NCBI GenBank assembly: GCA_027623095.1 | Contig: JAQBVM010000014.1 | Coordinates: forward strand, 1 to 43,983 | DNA: 43,983 bases | Source of the DNA: Verrucomicrobiota bacterium | GTDB taxonomy: Bacteria > Verrucomicrobiota > Verrucomicrobiia > Limisphaerales > SIBE01 | Reading direction: 5' to 3' | Part shown: positions 25,954 to 33,578 of the stretch, in pieces | How the letters are laid out: each line of letters starts with the position of its first letter | Position numbering within the stretch: the stretch's first letter is position 1 | The notes under the pieces: model-generated | What the model was told of the DNA's origin: nothing | Database searches by the model: none | The model's input: only the letters and a program-made list of their open reading frames with translations | Position numbers and translations under genes: made by a program

Positions 25954-27009
25954 GTGACTAACAACCGGTGGGACGGAGTGTATCGCGGCCTGAGCTTCGT
26001 GATCGCGTCCAAGTGGACGACAAGCCTGCCTTTGCGGCTCGCCGTGACCGCTGCGTTGCTGATGCCGATATCCGTTGCCGCTCAGGAACTGTTTGTCGAG
26101 GACTCGGATTCCGCGCCCATGGAGGTCGAGCGGATGTATGCAAAGGGACTCGCGTACCTCGCGGAACATCAGAATGCGGAGGGAAGTTTTCCTGATCGTT
26201 CCTATGGAAGCGAGCCGGCGGTAGTGGGTTTAGCGGTAGTTAGCATGCTTGCTCATGGAGATGATCCGAACTTCGGCCCATACAGTCAGCCGATTCGAAA
26301 GGGGCTGGATTTCATTCTGAACCAGATGAATCAACAGACCGGGTATATTGGACGATCGATGTACAATCACGGTTTTTCCACCCTGGCGCTGGCGGAGGCG
26401 TATGGAATGGTGGACGATGAACGGCTCGGTCCGGCTCTTGAAAAAGCGGTGAGTCTGATTTTGAACGCGCAGTCGAAGAATCCGTTTGGCGCGTGGCGTT
26501 ATTCGCCGGAAAGCACGGACGCGGACACGACTGTGAGCGGCGCCCAAATGATGGCTCTGTTTGCGGCGCGAAACGCCGGAATATCTGTCCCGGAAGTGGC
26601 AATTCGAAAAGGCCTCGCCTTTTTTAGGAATTGCCAGACTAAGGATGGAGGCTACGCGTACACTCCAGGATCATCTGCGAATGCGGCCCGGACTGCGATT
26701 GGTTGCCTAATCCTCGCGCTCGCGAAGGAAAAGAGCTCGAAGGCATTTCAGGTGGCCGCTGAGTATCTGAAAGACGCGCCCGCGGAATCGAGCTATTTTC
26801 ATTACTACCTTTATTATGCCTCTCAGGCATTCTTTCACACATCTCCCGAAGTATGGACCGTATGGAATTCCAAGAATATTCAGAAGCTGCGCTCTACCCA
26901 GAATCCAGACGGGAGCTGGGACGGGCAGTTTGGTCCCACCTTTGCGACCGCCGCCTCGTTGCTGTCACTGGCACTGAACTATCGGTATCTACCCATATAT
27001 GAGCGTTAA
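25954..27009 (+). CDS. Secreted alpha/alpha-toroid protein (prenyltransferase / squalene-cyclase-like repeats)
   Basis: 351 residues from the GTG at 25954, which has a GAGGT Shine-Dalgarno sequence seven bases upstream; an ATG at 25918 would start inside the preceding gene and add 12 Arg-rich residues. A signal peptide (LRLAVTAALLMPISVAA) is followed by repeated helical pairs with the motif GLAYLAEHQNAEGSFPDRSY, FILNQMNQQTGYIG, SLILNAQSKNPFGAWRY, FFRNCQTKDGGYAY and LRSTQNPDGSWDG, as in the QW-like repeats of terpene cyclases. The catalytic DxDD motif is not seen, so it is probably a binding protein. It is the second member of a four-gene cluster. Confidence 0.85.
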   Translation: MTNNRWDGVYRGLSFVIASKWTTSLPLRLAVTAALLMPISVAAQELFVEDSDSAPMEVERMYAKGLAYLAEHQNAEGSFPDRSYGSEPAVVGLAVVSMLAHGDDPNFGPYSQPIRKGLDFILNQMNQQTGYIGRSMYNHGFSTLALAEAYGMVDDERLGPALEKAVSLILNAQSKNPFGAWRYSPESTDADTTVSGAQMMALFAARNAGISVPEVAIRKGLAFFRNCQTKDGGYAYTPGSSANAARTAIGCLILALAKEKSSKAFQVAAEYLKDAPAESSYFHYYLYYASQAFFHTSPEVWTVWNSKNIQKLRSTQNPDGSWDGQFGPTFATAASLLSLALNYRYLPIYER

Positions 27010-28471
27010 GTGGTACAGGGCTTCATCCCGCATGTCTCGCCGGAGAGTGCCTTTGACCGAGACTGCGGGGAATGCAGTCCTGCTTTGGGTTGCGAGTTTG
27101 CTTTATTCTTGCGTCGCTTTCGCCGCAGCTCCGGGAGGAGTCAGTAATTCAACTGTTGCAGTTCCGTTTGAAGAAGATTCCAGCGTGCTGCAGTTTCTCG
27201 ACGGCGCTTTTCTCCACGGGGAGTTGCAGGGAATGGATACGGCGCTGGGTATTCAGTGGAGTTATCCTATGGCGAAAAAGGCGATTCGGTTTAAGCCCGG
27301 AGGTGTTGCCCGGATCAAATTTGGAAAGGCGCAGCCTCTCCAGGTTCATTCACAACCCACAAGCCGGGTTTTGTTCAAGAACGGAGACGAAATCCTGGGT
27401 GATCTGGGATTTGTCGATGAAGAGAAGGCTCGGCTTGGAACTTGGTTTGGCGGTGAACTCGAGGCGCCTCGCGAAAACTTGAGATCGATCACGTTCTTCG
27501 CCAAAGGCTACAAGGTTATTTACGAAGGTCCCAATGGCGTTGACGGTTGGAAACTGCAGAAGGGATCGAGGGGATGGCAATATAAGGATGGGGCCTTTGT
27601 CGCGGACGGTGTTGGAATCCTGGGCCGAGATCTTCAATTGTCGGATTCGTCCGCGCTGGCGTTTGATCTCGCATGGAGTGGACGATTCAGCCTGAGTTTT
27701 ATCATCTACACAGAGGCGATCGATCGTTTCGATTATAGCATCAATTCGTACATGTTCCATCTGGCTCCCGGATACGTGAGCCTTCAGCGCGTACAAGTTG
27801 GCGCCGGCGTGATCAGCATTGGTCCGCAAACGCAGATTCCGGACATGATTTCCAAAAGCAAGAGCCGGGTGAAGATTCTCGTGAACAAGGCGGAGGCGAC
27901 GATAGCGCTTTGGATGGATGGTGTTCTGGTCCACAGATGGAAGGATCCGGCCGGATTTGTGGCGAGAGGATCCGGTGTGGTGTTTTCATCACAAATGGAC
28001 GGCCCAACTTTGAGAGTCAGCAATGTGCAGGTGACACAATGGGAGGGCACGTTCGACATACAAGATCCGCCCATTGAACCTTTGAAGGAGGATTTGATCT
28101 ACCTGGTGAACTCAGATCAAGTCTCGGGTACTGTTGAGGGCATTCGTGACGGAAAGCTGCGAGTTGGCGTCCGGCAAACAAAGCTCGATATTCCGCTCCC
28201 TCGCGTGACTCAGGTGTATTTTGCTCAGGATAGTCCGAGCATTGTGGAAGCGCCTCCTTGGGACATTCGAGTGGATGTGGCAGGTGGCGGTGTCGTAGGG
28301 TTCGAACTGGAAAAATGGGACAATGGACGAGTTTCGGGTCAGAGCGCAAACTTTGGGTTGGTAGTGATCAAGCCGGAGTCAATTCGACAGGTTCAATTCA
28401 ATCAGTCGAAAAGCCAGTTTTTGGGAGAAATGTCAGCTTCGAATGAAGAAATCTGGGATTTCGAAGAGTAA
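26999..28471 (+). CDS. Exported protein with a LamG-like core between short beta repeats
   Basis: 490 residues, overlapping the previous gene by 11 bases. A signal peptide ends near residue 43 (VAFAAAPGG). Two beta repeats (about 62-109 and 121-168) carry a hydrophobic-x-NGD-type turn (FKNGDEILGDL) and end in a hydrophobic strand. A LamG/concanavalin-like domain follows (about 175-350), starting GPNGVDGWKL and containing the family-type MDGVLVHRWKD strand. Two more repeats follow (about 364-409, NSDQVSGTV; about 420-468). I know no function for this arrangement. The next gene is a paralogue with the same order of parts. LamG-like domains often bind carbohydrate, so attachment to an envelope polymer is one possibility. 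Confidence 0.8.
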   Translation: MSVKWYRASSRMSRRRVPLTETAGNAVLLWVASLLYSCVAFAAAPGGVSNSTVAVPFEEDSSVLQFLDGAFLHGELQGMDTALGIQWSYPMAKKAIRFKPGGVARIKFGKAQPLQVHSQPTSRVLFKNGDEILGDLGFVDEEKARLGTWFGGELEAPRENLRSITFFAKGYKVIYEGPNGVDGWKLQKGSRGWQYKDGAFVADGVGILGRDLQLSDSSALAFDLAWSGRFSLSFIIYTEAIDRFDYSINSYMFHLAPGYVSLQRVQVGAGVISIGPQTQIPDMISKSKSRVKILVNKAEATIALWMDGVLVHRWKDPAGFVARGSGVVFSSQMDGPTLRVSNVQVTQWEGTFDIQDPPIEPLKEDLIYLVNSDQVSGTVEGIRDGKLRVGVRQTKLDIPLPRVTQVYFAQDSPSIVEAPPWDIRVDVAGGGVVGFELEKWDNGRVSGQSANFGLVVIKPESIRQVQFNQSKSQFLGEMSASNEEIWDFEE

Positions 28472-30182
28472 GGAATTGATGGCACAAAAGCGGGTAATAT
28501 CAGGCGCGCCGCCAAGTTTGAGGATGCGATTTGCCAGGCATGAATCGACGAATGTCGTGCTCGAATTCGCTTGGATACGATCGCGATCAAGCTATTTGAT
28601 CTCGCGTACTTGGGCCGCGACGGTGAGGGAAGCAGTATTTGCCAAAAATTGTGTGAAGATAGAAACGTATTCTAATTTCAATCAGTTTCAGAATCGCGTT
28701 CTTAGATTGGTTGGCGATTGCTCGAGAAAACTTCACTCATCTTTGTTCGCGTTGTTTTTGCTTTTCTTCTTGGGAGGCGCACTAGTTCTCGATACTCGGG
28801 TTCAGGCTGGTCCACCCCAAAACGATGGATCCGCGAAAGCAAGTGATGCGACGCCAAGCGGGGCGAAAATTGCAATCTCAAGTGTGAATAAATCGCCAAG
28901 AGACACGATCCTTTTCAGCAACGGAGATATTCTTTATGGCGTCTTAGATGGAATCGAGCCGGAGACGAGCCTCCGATGGCGTCATCCGGACGCTTTGGAT
29001 GTCATCGAGTTTGCTCCGGAGAGTGTGGCGGGAATTGAGTTTGGATTTCGGCCGCAGCCGCTTTTCCATCGGAAAGATCTTTGCCGCGTTCAGTTGGCTG
29101 ATGAGGATGCGTTCGAAGGAAACCTCTTGGAGTGTGATGCCGAAAAGCTTATCCTTGAGACGTGGTATGCAGGGAGGATTGTGGTACCGCGATCCGTAGT
29201 GCGTTTGATTACTCCGAAGCCGAACGAGCCACCTCCGATTTTTGAAGGACCGAGCGGTTCAGAGGACTGGACCTTCGGAAAGGTTCGGGGAGGAATTCCG
29301 AATGCAGGTGAGTGGAACTACAAGAGCGGCGCGTTTTTTGCCACGAAATCGGCATCGATCGCAAGGGATGTGAAACTTCCCGATGTTGCGAGCATTCAGT
29401 TTGATTTGGCTTGGAAAGGGATGCTTTATGTCGCGATCGCGCTTTACACGGATTATCTGGAGCCGGTCAGCCTTCAAACCAAGGAATCCGAGCCTCCTTT
29501 CGGCGGATTTTACAGCCTGCAACTGAGCAGCTATACGGTGAACCTGATTCCAGTGACCCAAACCGATCCACTCCGGTACCTTGGTCAGACGTCCGTGCCG
29601 ACATTCAGTCAGAAAAATCGGGCGCACATCGACGTGCGCGTTAACAAGGCAAAGCGCACGACAACGTTGATGGTAGATGGTGCCCTCGTCAAACAATGGA
29701 TCGATACAGATCGATTTGTGGGCGATGGAACGGGCCTGCGGTTTGTGCATCAGGGGCAGGGGGCGATCAAACTGAACAATATCAAAGTGTCCACGTGGGA
29801 TGGCCAGTTCGAGGAGAAGCTCTCGAGCAGACCCAACCGAAGTGAGGATCTGTTGACTTTGCGGAACGGTGATAAGGTGTCCGGCAAGGTCGAGTCCATT
29901 CAGAATGGAGAATTAAAATTGACCGCCTCGGATGGAGCGGTAACGAAGATTACCCTCGATCGAGTGAAATTCGTTGAAATGGCTGCGATCGAGATTCCTC
30001 AGGTTAATCACGGCTCCGGGAATGTGAAAGCGACATTTCGAAACGGAGGAACGATCACCTTTCGATTGGAAAAGTGGACTTCGGCGGAGGTGATTGGAAC
30101 CAATTCGAGCTTCGGAAGAATCACCTTTCATCCGTCGGCTTTTGACCGGATGGACATCAGTTTCAGTGCGAAGGGTCAGTAA
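28443..30182 (+). CDS. Exported paralogue of the preceding LamG/beta-repeat protein
   Basis: 579 codons if read from the ATG at 28443, but the first about 95 residues look non-coding; the true start probably lies nearer the hydrophobic leader at 98-113 (SSLFALFLLFFLGG), for example GTG at 28653. The mature part repeats the neighbour's plan: beta repeats at about 154-201 (FSNGDILYGVL) and 212-258 (LADEDAFEGNL), a LamG-like core at about 266-450 starting GPSGSEDWTFGK, then repeats at about 470-515 (LRNGDKVSGKV) and 525-575 (FRNGGTITFRL). The pair are diverged, so the duplication is old. The 3' end overlaps the convergent minus-strand gene by 7 bases. Function unknown. Confidence 0.8.
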   Translation: MKKSGISKSKELMAQKRVISGAPPSLRMRFARHESTNVVLEFAWIRSRSSYLISRTWAATVREAVFAKNCVKIETYSNFNQFQNRVLRLVGDCSRKLHSSLFALFLLFFLGGALVLDTRVQAGPPQNDGSAKASDATPSGAKIAISSVNKSPRDTILFSNGDILYGVLDGIEPETSLRWRHPDALDVIEFAPESVAGIEFGFRPQPLFHRKDLCRVQLADEDAFEGNLLECDAEKLILETWYAGRIVVPRSVVRLITPKPNEPPPIFEGPSGSEDWTFGKVRGGIPNAGEWNYKSGAFFATKSASIARDVKLPDVASIQFDLAWKGMLYVAIALYTDYLEPVSLQTKESEPPFGGFYSLQLSSYTVNLIPVTQTDPLRYLGQTSVPTFSQKNRAHIDVRVNKAKRTTTLMVDGALVKQWIDTDRFVGDGTGLRFVHQGQGAIKLNNIKVSTWDGQFEEKLSSRPNRSEDLLTLRNGDKVSGKVESIQNGELKLTASDGAVTKITLDRVKFVEMAAIEIPQVNHGSGNVKATFRNGGTITFRLEKWTSAEVIGTNSSFGRITFHPSAFDRMDISFSAKGQ

Positions 30183-30643
30183 ACACAATCCAGTTCGATA
30201 ACTTTCCCGCAGTCGCATTCGACGATGATATTTGTGACTTTGTCGCCGTCTTTCTCGAGTGTAATATTCGAGGCTTCACCGGCGAGGTTTGGATCATCCA
30301 AGCCGACGCCGTTCGATTCTGTGGGGTTGTCATGGGAAGCGATCGATGGTGGGCGAAGCTTCGCCAGTTCACTCATGATGCGCTGAATTGTCTCTTGTGG
30401 CAGTGCTAGAGCAATCGCGTTCCGGAGATCACTTTGGAGCTTTTTTTTCAGCTCGTTGCGGTCAATGCGCTGGACGTTTTGAGGTGACGGGCGGTGTTCC
30501 TCGTGCTCGACCTCAATCGATGGCGCTTTAAGGGTAGGCGGAGGCCGCAGTTCAACTCGGCCCGGTCTGTACTGAGTGAACTGGTACTCGGGAAGGGCGT
30601 CGTCGGCCGACTTCTCGAAGAACGGTACGAATGTTCCAGCCAT
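30176..30643 (-). CDS. Conserved hypothetical protein with a CxC tail, last gene of the motility unit
   Basis: 155 residues, no leader or membrane segment. The first half is Pro- and Glu-rich and likely disordered. A helical stretch (about 60-95, NELKKKLQSDLRNAIALALP) follows, and the C-terminus ends in ECDCGKVIELDC, whose three Cys resemble a small zinc knuckle. It starts 20 bases after motB, so it is probably translated from the same message as fliA-motA-motB. The gene overlaps the end of the convergent envelope paralogue by seven bases. No function is known to me; its position suggests a motility-linked accessory. Confidence 0.7.
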   Translation of the reverse strand: MAGTFVPFFEKSADDALPEYQFTQYRPGRVELRPPPTLKAPSIEVEHEEHRPSPQNVQRIDRNELKKKLQSDLRNAIALALPQETIQRIMSELAKLRPPSIASHDNPTESNGVGLDDPNLAGEASNITLEKDGDKVTNIIVECDCGKVIELDCVY

Positions 30644-30663
30644 CGAGTTTCAAAGAGACTTTT

Positions 30664-31386
30664 CTAAAACGGTTCTTTTCCAGCCCGAAGCATGACAGTA
30701 ACGCGCCGATTCGATGAGTCAAACGAATTGCGATCCTTTAAGGGTTGCGTGCCGCCAAAGCCCGAGACCTTGATGATTTGCGAGTTATTGACGCCTTGTG
30801 TCAATAGTCTCCGCCTGGCAGAGCTGGCGCGGTCGAGCGATATTTCCCACGCTCCGTAGTCCTTGCGAACCGGCTTAAATCCTTCCTCGGTATGTCCTTC
30901 CAACTCGATTTGAGTGGAAGGATAGCGCGCAATGGCCCAGGCCACCGTGTTAAACACAAACGCGCCATATGGGGTGAATTCGGAACCGTCTTTTTCGAAG
31001 ATAGGCTGGCCTGGATTGTCGAGAAAGTTTATGAGAACTCCGTCCGGTGTCATCTCAACGTTAAGCGACCGGTTTTCTCGAAACTCCGAGTTTTGTATGA
31101 AGGTCTTTACGAGATCCTCGTTTAGACGTTTTATGGCTTCCAACTCGACTGCGGACGCTTTTTCGAAATTCGCCTTTCGCGAGCTGACCACGTCCGCGTT
31201 CTTGACCGGGATGATTCCTGTCGAATCGCTCAAGGCGGCCGTCCACGGATTCTTGAAGAATTCCTCGACGGATCCTTTGACCTCCTGGTCCTGATTCATA
31301 ATCCAAAGCACCATAAATAGCGCCATCATCGCAGTAACAAAATCCGCGTACGCTACTTTCCATGCCCCACCGCCGCCTGCTGCCAT
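30664..31386 (-). CDS. motB: Flagellar stator protein MotB
   Basis: 240 residues. A single N-terminal membrane helix contains the proton-pathway Asp in AYADFVTAMMALFMVLWIM. A linker (about 35-110) leads to a C-terminal OmpA-like peptidoglycan-binding domain with IELEGHTEEG and ASSARRRLLTQGV, the two signature blocks, and NRRVTVML at the end. It anchors the MotA/MotB stator to the cell wall. It begins 31 bases after the motA stop and is the usual partner in the operon. Confidence 0.95.
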   Translation of the reverse strand: MAAGGGGAWKVAYADFVTAMMALFMVLWIMNQDQEVKGSVEEFFKNPWTAALSDSTGIIPVKNADVVSSRKANFEKASAVELEAIKRLNEDLVKTFIQNSEFRENRSLNVEMTPDGVLINFLDNPGQPIFEKDGSEFTPYGAFVFNTVAWAIARYPSTQIELEGHTEEGFKPVRKDYGAWEISLDRASSARRRLLTQGVNNSQIIKVSGFGGTQPLKDRNSFDSSNRRVTVMLRAGKEPF

Positions 31387-31417
31387 AGTATTCCAATTCT
31401 AAGTCAACGTCCGGGAA

Positions 31418-32281
31418 TTACTTCCCGGCGCCCATCGTTTTGAGTGCGGACTCTAGATCCATTGCGCTTGGACGCATTTCCTCAGCGAGAACACGACGTC
31501 CTACCTCGGCGGCTACCAATGGGGGAAGTCCGTTTGCAAAGCTAACCACTGCCGCCATAATACATTCCATATAGACCAGCTCTTCGCTATTGTAGAATTC
31601 CATGTTTACCTGAATGGGAGCTACAACTCCGTAGGACAAATAGATCCCAAGCAACGTTCCGGTTAAAGCGTGGGCCACGAGAGTCCCAACCTGGCTGACG
31701 TCGCCGCCGAGGGCACCCATGGTAACAATAATACCCAAAACAGCCGCACAGATCCCGAAAGCGGGCAGCGAGTCCGCCACTTTGCTAAGAACAAAGGGAG
31801 CGTGATGTTGTTCATGTTTGTATGTTTCCAACGATTTCTTCAACAGGGGCTCAAGTTGATCTGGCTTGATGCGGCCATCAACAATTGGCCTCAGTCCGTC
31901 GCAGAAAAACTCGACCGCATGGTGATTCTTATGGAAGGACTCGTATTTCTTGAAGAGGCTGCTGCCGGTGGGGTTCATGACATGTTCTTCCAGCGCGATC
32001 ATTCCATTGCGTCTGCCGAGCACGAAAAGTTCGTACATTACCTTTAGAAGATCCTCGAAATCCGCCTTCTTGAACGGTTTTCCTTTGAAGAGGGATAGCG
32101 ATTTCTTGACGATATCCTTGAGAACCGGCAGCGGCGCCATGATCACCAGCGAACCTATTCCCATTGAAAAGATGACGATGTATTCAGCCAGTACAAAGAG
32201 CTCGCTTACTTTCCCATGGCCCATGGTAAATCCAAGTATGGTGCCGCCGACAAGCACGATAAATCCAAAAATGATGACCAT
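31418..32281 (-). CDS. motA: Flagellar stator protein MotA
   Basis: 287 residues, inner membrane. Four membrane helices: two at about 3-22 and 30-52, and two at about 165-190 and 198-220, with a large cytoplasmic loop between (about 55-160). The loop holds GRRNGMIALEEHV, where the conserved charged residues that interact with FliG lie. The third helix has SLPAFGICAAVLGIIVTM with the conserved Pro, and HALTGTLLGIYLSYG is the fourth. With MotB it forms the ion-driven stator. Its gene follows fliA by 33 bases. Confidence 0.95.
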   Translation of the reverse strand: MVIIFGFIVLVGGTILGFTMGHGKVSELFVLAEYIVIFSMGIGSLVIMAPLPVLKDIVKKSLSLFKGKPFKKADFEDLLKVMYELFVLGRRNGMIALEEHVMNPTGSSLFKKYESFHKNHHAVEFFCDGLRPIVDGRIKPDQLEPLLKKSLETYKHEQHHAPFVLSKVADSLPAFGICAAVLGIIVTMGALGGDVSQVGTLVAHALTGTLLGIYLSYGVVAPIQVNMEFYNSEELVYMECIMAAVVSFANGLPPLVAAEVGRRVLAEEMRPSAMDLESALKTMGAGK

Positions 32282-32314
32282 AACGTAAAGGGTTTTCTAA
32301 ATTTAAACTTACGG

Positions 32315-33145
32315 CTAAGCTCTATTTGCAAGGTTCTGTTCCTTGTCGAGAAACGCTCGAAGCGACAAAATCGCTTCTGTGTGAATTTGACAAATCCGTG
32401 ATTCGCTAACGTTCATCAACATTGCAATGTCCTTGAGTCGCAGCCCTTCGTAATAGTACAGCGTCAGGACTTTTTTCTGTTGGGGGCTCATTTTCAGAAT
32501 GTACTGTTTGATGAGTTCTTGGAGATCCCGAGTGCTTGCTTGGGCGGCTGGATCCTGCTGATGAACATCTTCCAGTTGGAAGGGGGTGTAGTCGCCGCCA
32601 TCTGTGTTCTGCGCGGAGATCTCGTCCAAGGACACATAACTCACTATCCGCAGTTGATCCAGTAACTGCCGATACTCATTGATTGAAATTCCAAGTGAAC
32701 TCGCGGTTTCGACCTCCGTTGGCGTTCTAGAAAGCTTTTCCTCAAGCTCTTGAATGGCCCGCTCGAGCTTCTTCCATTTCGAGTAGGCACCTCGGGTGAC
32801 CGGGGAATTCTTCCGTAACTCATCCAGAATGGCCCCTCGGACCCGGTGTTTGCAGTAAACCTCAAAAGCAACACCCATTTCGGGGTCGAACGCCCGTGCC
32901 GCTTGAACCAGTGCAAAGTATCCGACACTCTTTAAATCGTCGAAATCGACCACTGACCTGGTGATCGGTGCGATTCGGTGGACCATCTTCAGAACCAACG
33001 GTGCGTACTTATGCACAAGATCTTCTTCAGAAAGCTCCTTAATTCCAGCGCTTTGGTAGGCTTTTAGAGCTCTGGCAGGCAGCGTCTGACCCGATGCTTT
33101 CGTATCGGTGGTCGCTTCCGGATTATAGGCGTCCTGAGGATTCAC
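32315..33145 (-). CDS. fliA: Flagellar sigma factor FliA (sigma-28 family)
   Basis: 276 residues. Region 2 shows DLVHKYAPLVLKMVHRIAP, DFDDLKSVGYFALVQAARAFDPE and AFEVYCKHRVRGAILDELRK, the canonical FliA/WhiG series. Region 3 (RTPTEVETASSLGISINEYRQLL) and region 4 (QQKKVLTLYYYEGLRLKDIAMLMNVSESRICQIHTEAI) follow. It directs late flagellar genes. It lies with the stator genes, and the upstream small membrane protein overlaps its start by 23 bases, so the start is set by coupling. No recognisable anti-sigma gene flgM is seen in the window. Confidence 0.95.
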   Translation of the reverse strand: MNPQDAYNPEATTDTKASGQTLPARALKAYQSAGIKELSEEDLVHKYAPLVLKMVHRIAPITRSVVDFDDLKSVGYFALVQAARAFDPEMGVAFEVYCKHRVRGAILDELRKNSPVTRGAYSKWKKLERAIQELEEKLSRTPTEVETASSLGISINEYRQLLDQLRIVSYVSLDEISAQNTDGGDYTPFQLEDVHQQDPAAQASTRDLQELIKQYILKMSPQQKKVLTLYYYEGLRLKDIAMLMNVSESRICQIHTEAILSLRAFLDKEQNLANRA

Positions 33146-33401
33146 TCGAATTTGGTTCCGGAGTTTCGGTCGAAATCTGAGCCTCTATTTCGTCAAGTCG
33201 AATCGACATTTCGTCTTGCCGCGAGACCTGATCAAGGCTCAAAATCCATATTCTCATCCACCAGCGCAGGAGGATCGCCGCGACAAAAGCGGAAATAATC
33301 CCGTTGACCAAGCTGACATCGAATGGTCGGTTCCATGCCATACTTCCAAGAATAACCGTGATGAAGCCAAAGGCTCCGGCTATTACAATAATCAACCGCA
33401 T
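33123..33401 (-). CDS. Small two-helix membrane protein, coupled to fliA
   Basis: 92 residues. Two hydrophobic helices (about 3-22 and 30-47) with RWWMRIW at the second helix's end are followed by a charged coiled tail (RQDEMSIRLDEIEAQI). The gene's last 23 bases overlap the fliA start, which indicates translational coupling. No family is recognised. Its place at the head of the fliA-motA-motB unit suggests a motility role, for example regulation or assembly, but this is inferred from position alone. Confidence 0.65.
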   Translation of the reverse strand: MRLIIVIAGAFGFITVILGSMAWNRPFDVSLVNGIISAFVAAILLRWWMRIWILSLDQVSRQDEMSIRLDEIEAQISTETPEPNSSESSGRL

Positions 33402-33578
33402 AATTCAAAAAATCCTCACAGCAGAATCTAGGCCGACCACTTTATCACGAGTTGCTGCACTACTCATTACGGATGTCAACCGTTGATAGTCTAACCCATA
33501 CGGATCAAAAGTCATCCACTCTATTGAAGTTCCTGTTGCACGCATGTCGGAAAATTCTACCATAGGGAATCGGTCCTG

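Noticed and set aside
33402-33578. TTGACA on the minus strand as a -35 box for the fliA operon
   Set aside because: No acceptable -10 box lies 16-18 bases downstream, and no sigma-28 or sigma-54 motif is visible, so the promoter stays unassigned.
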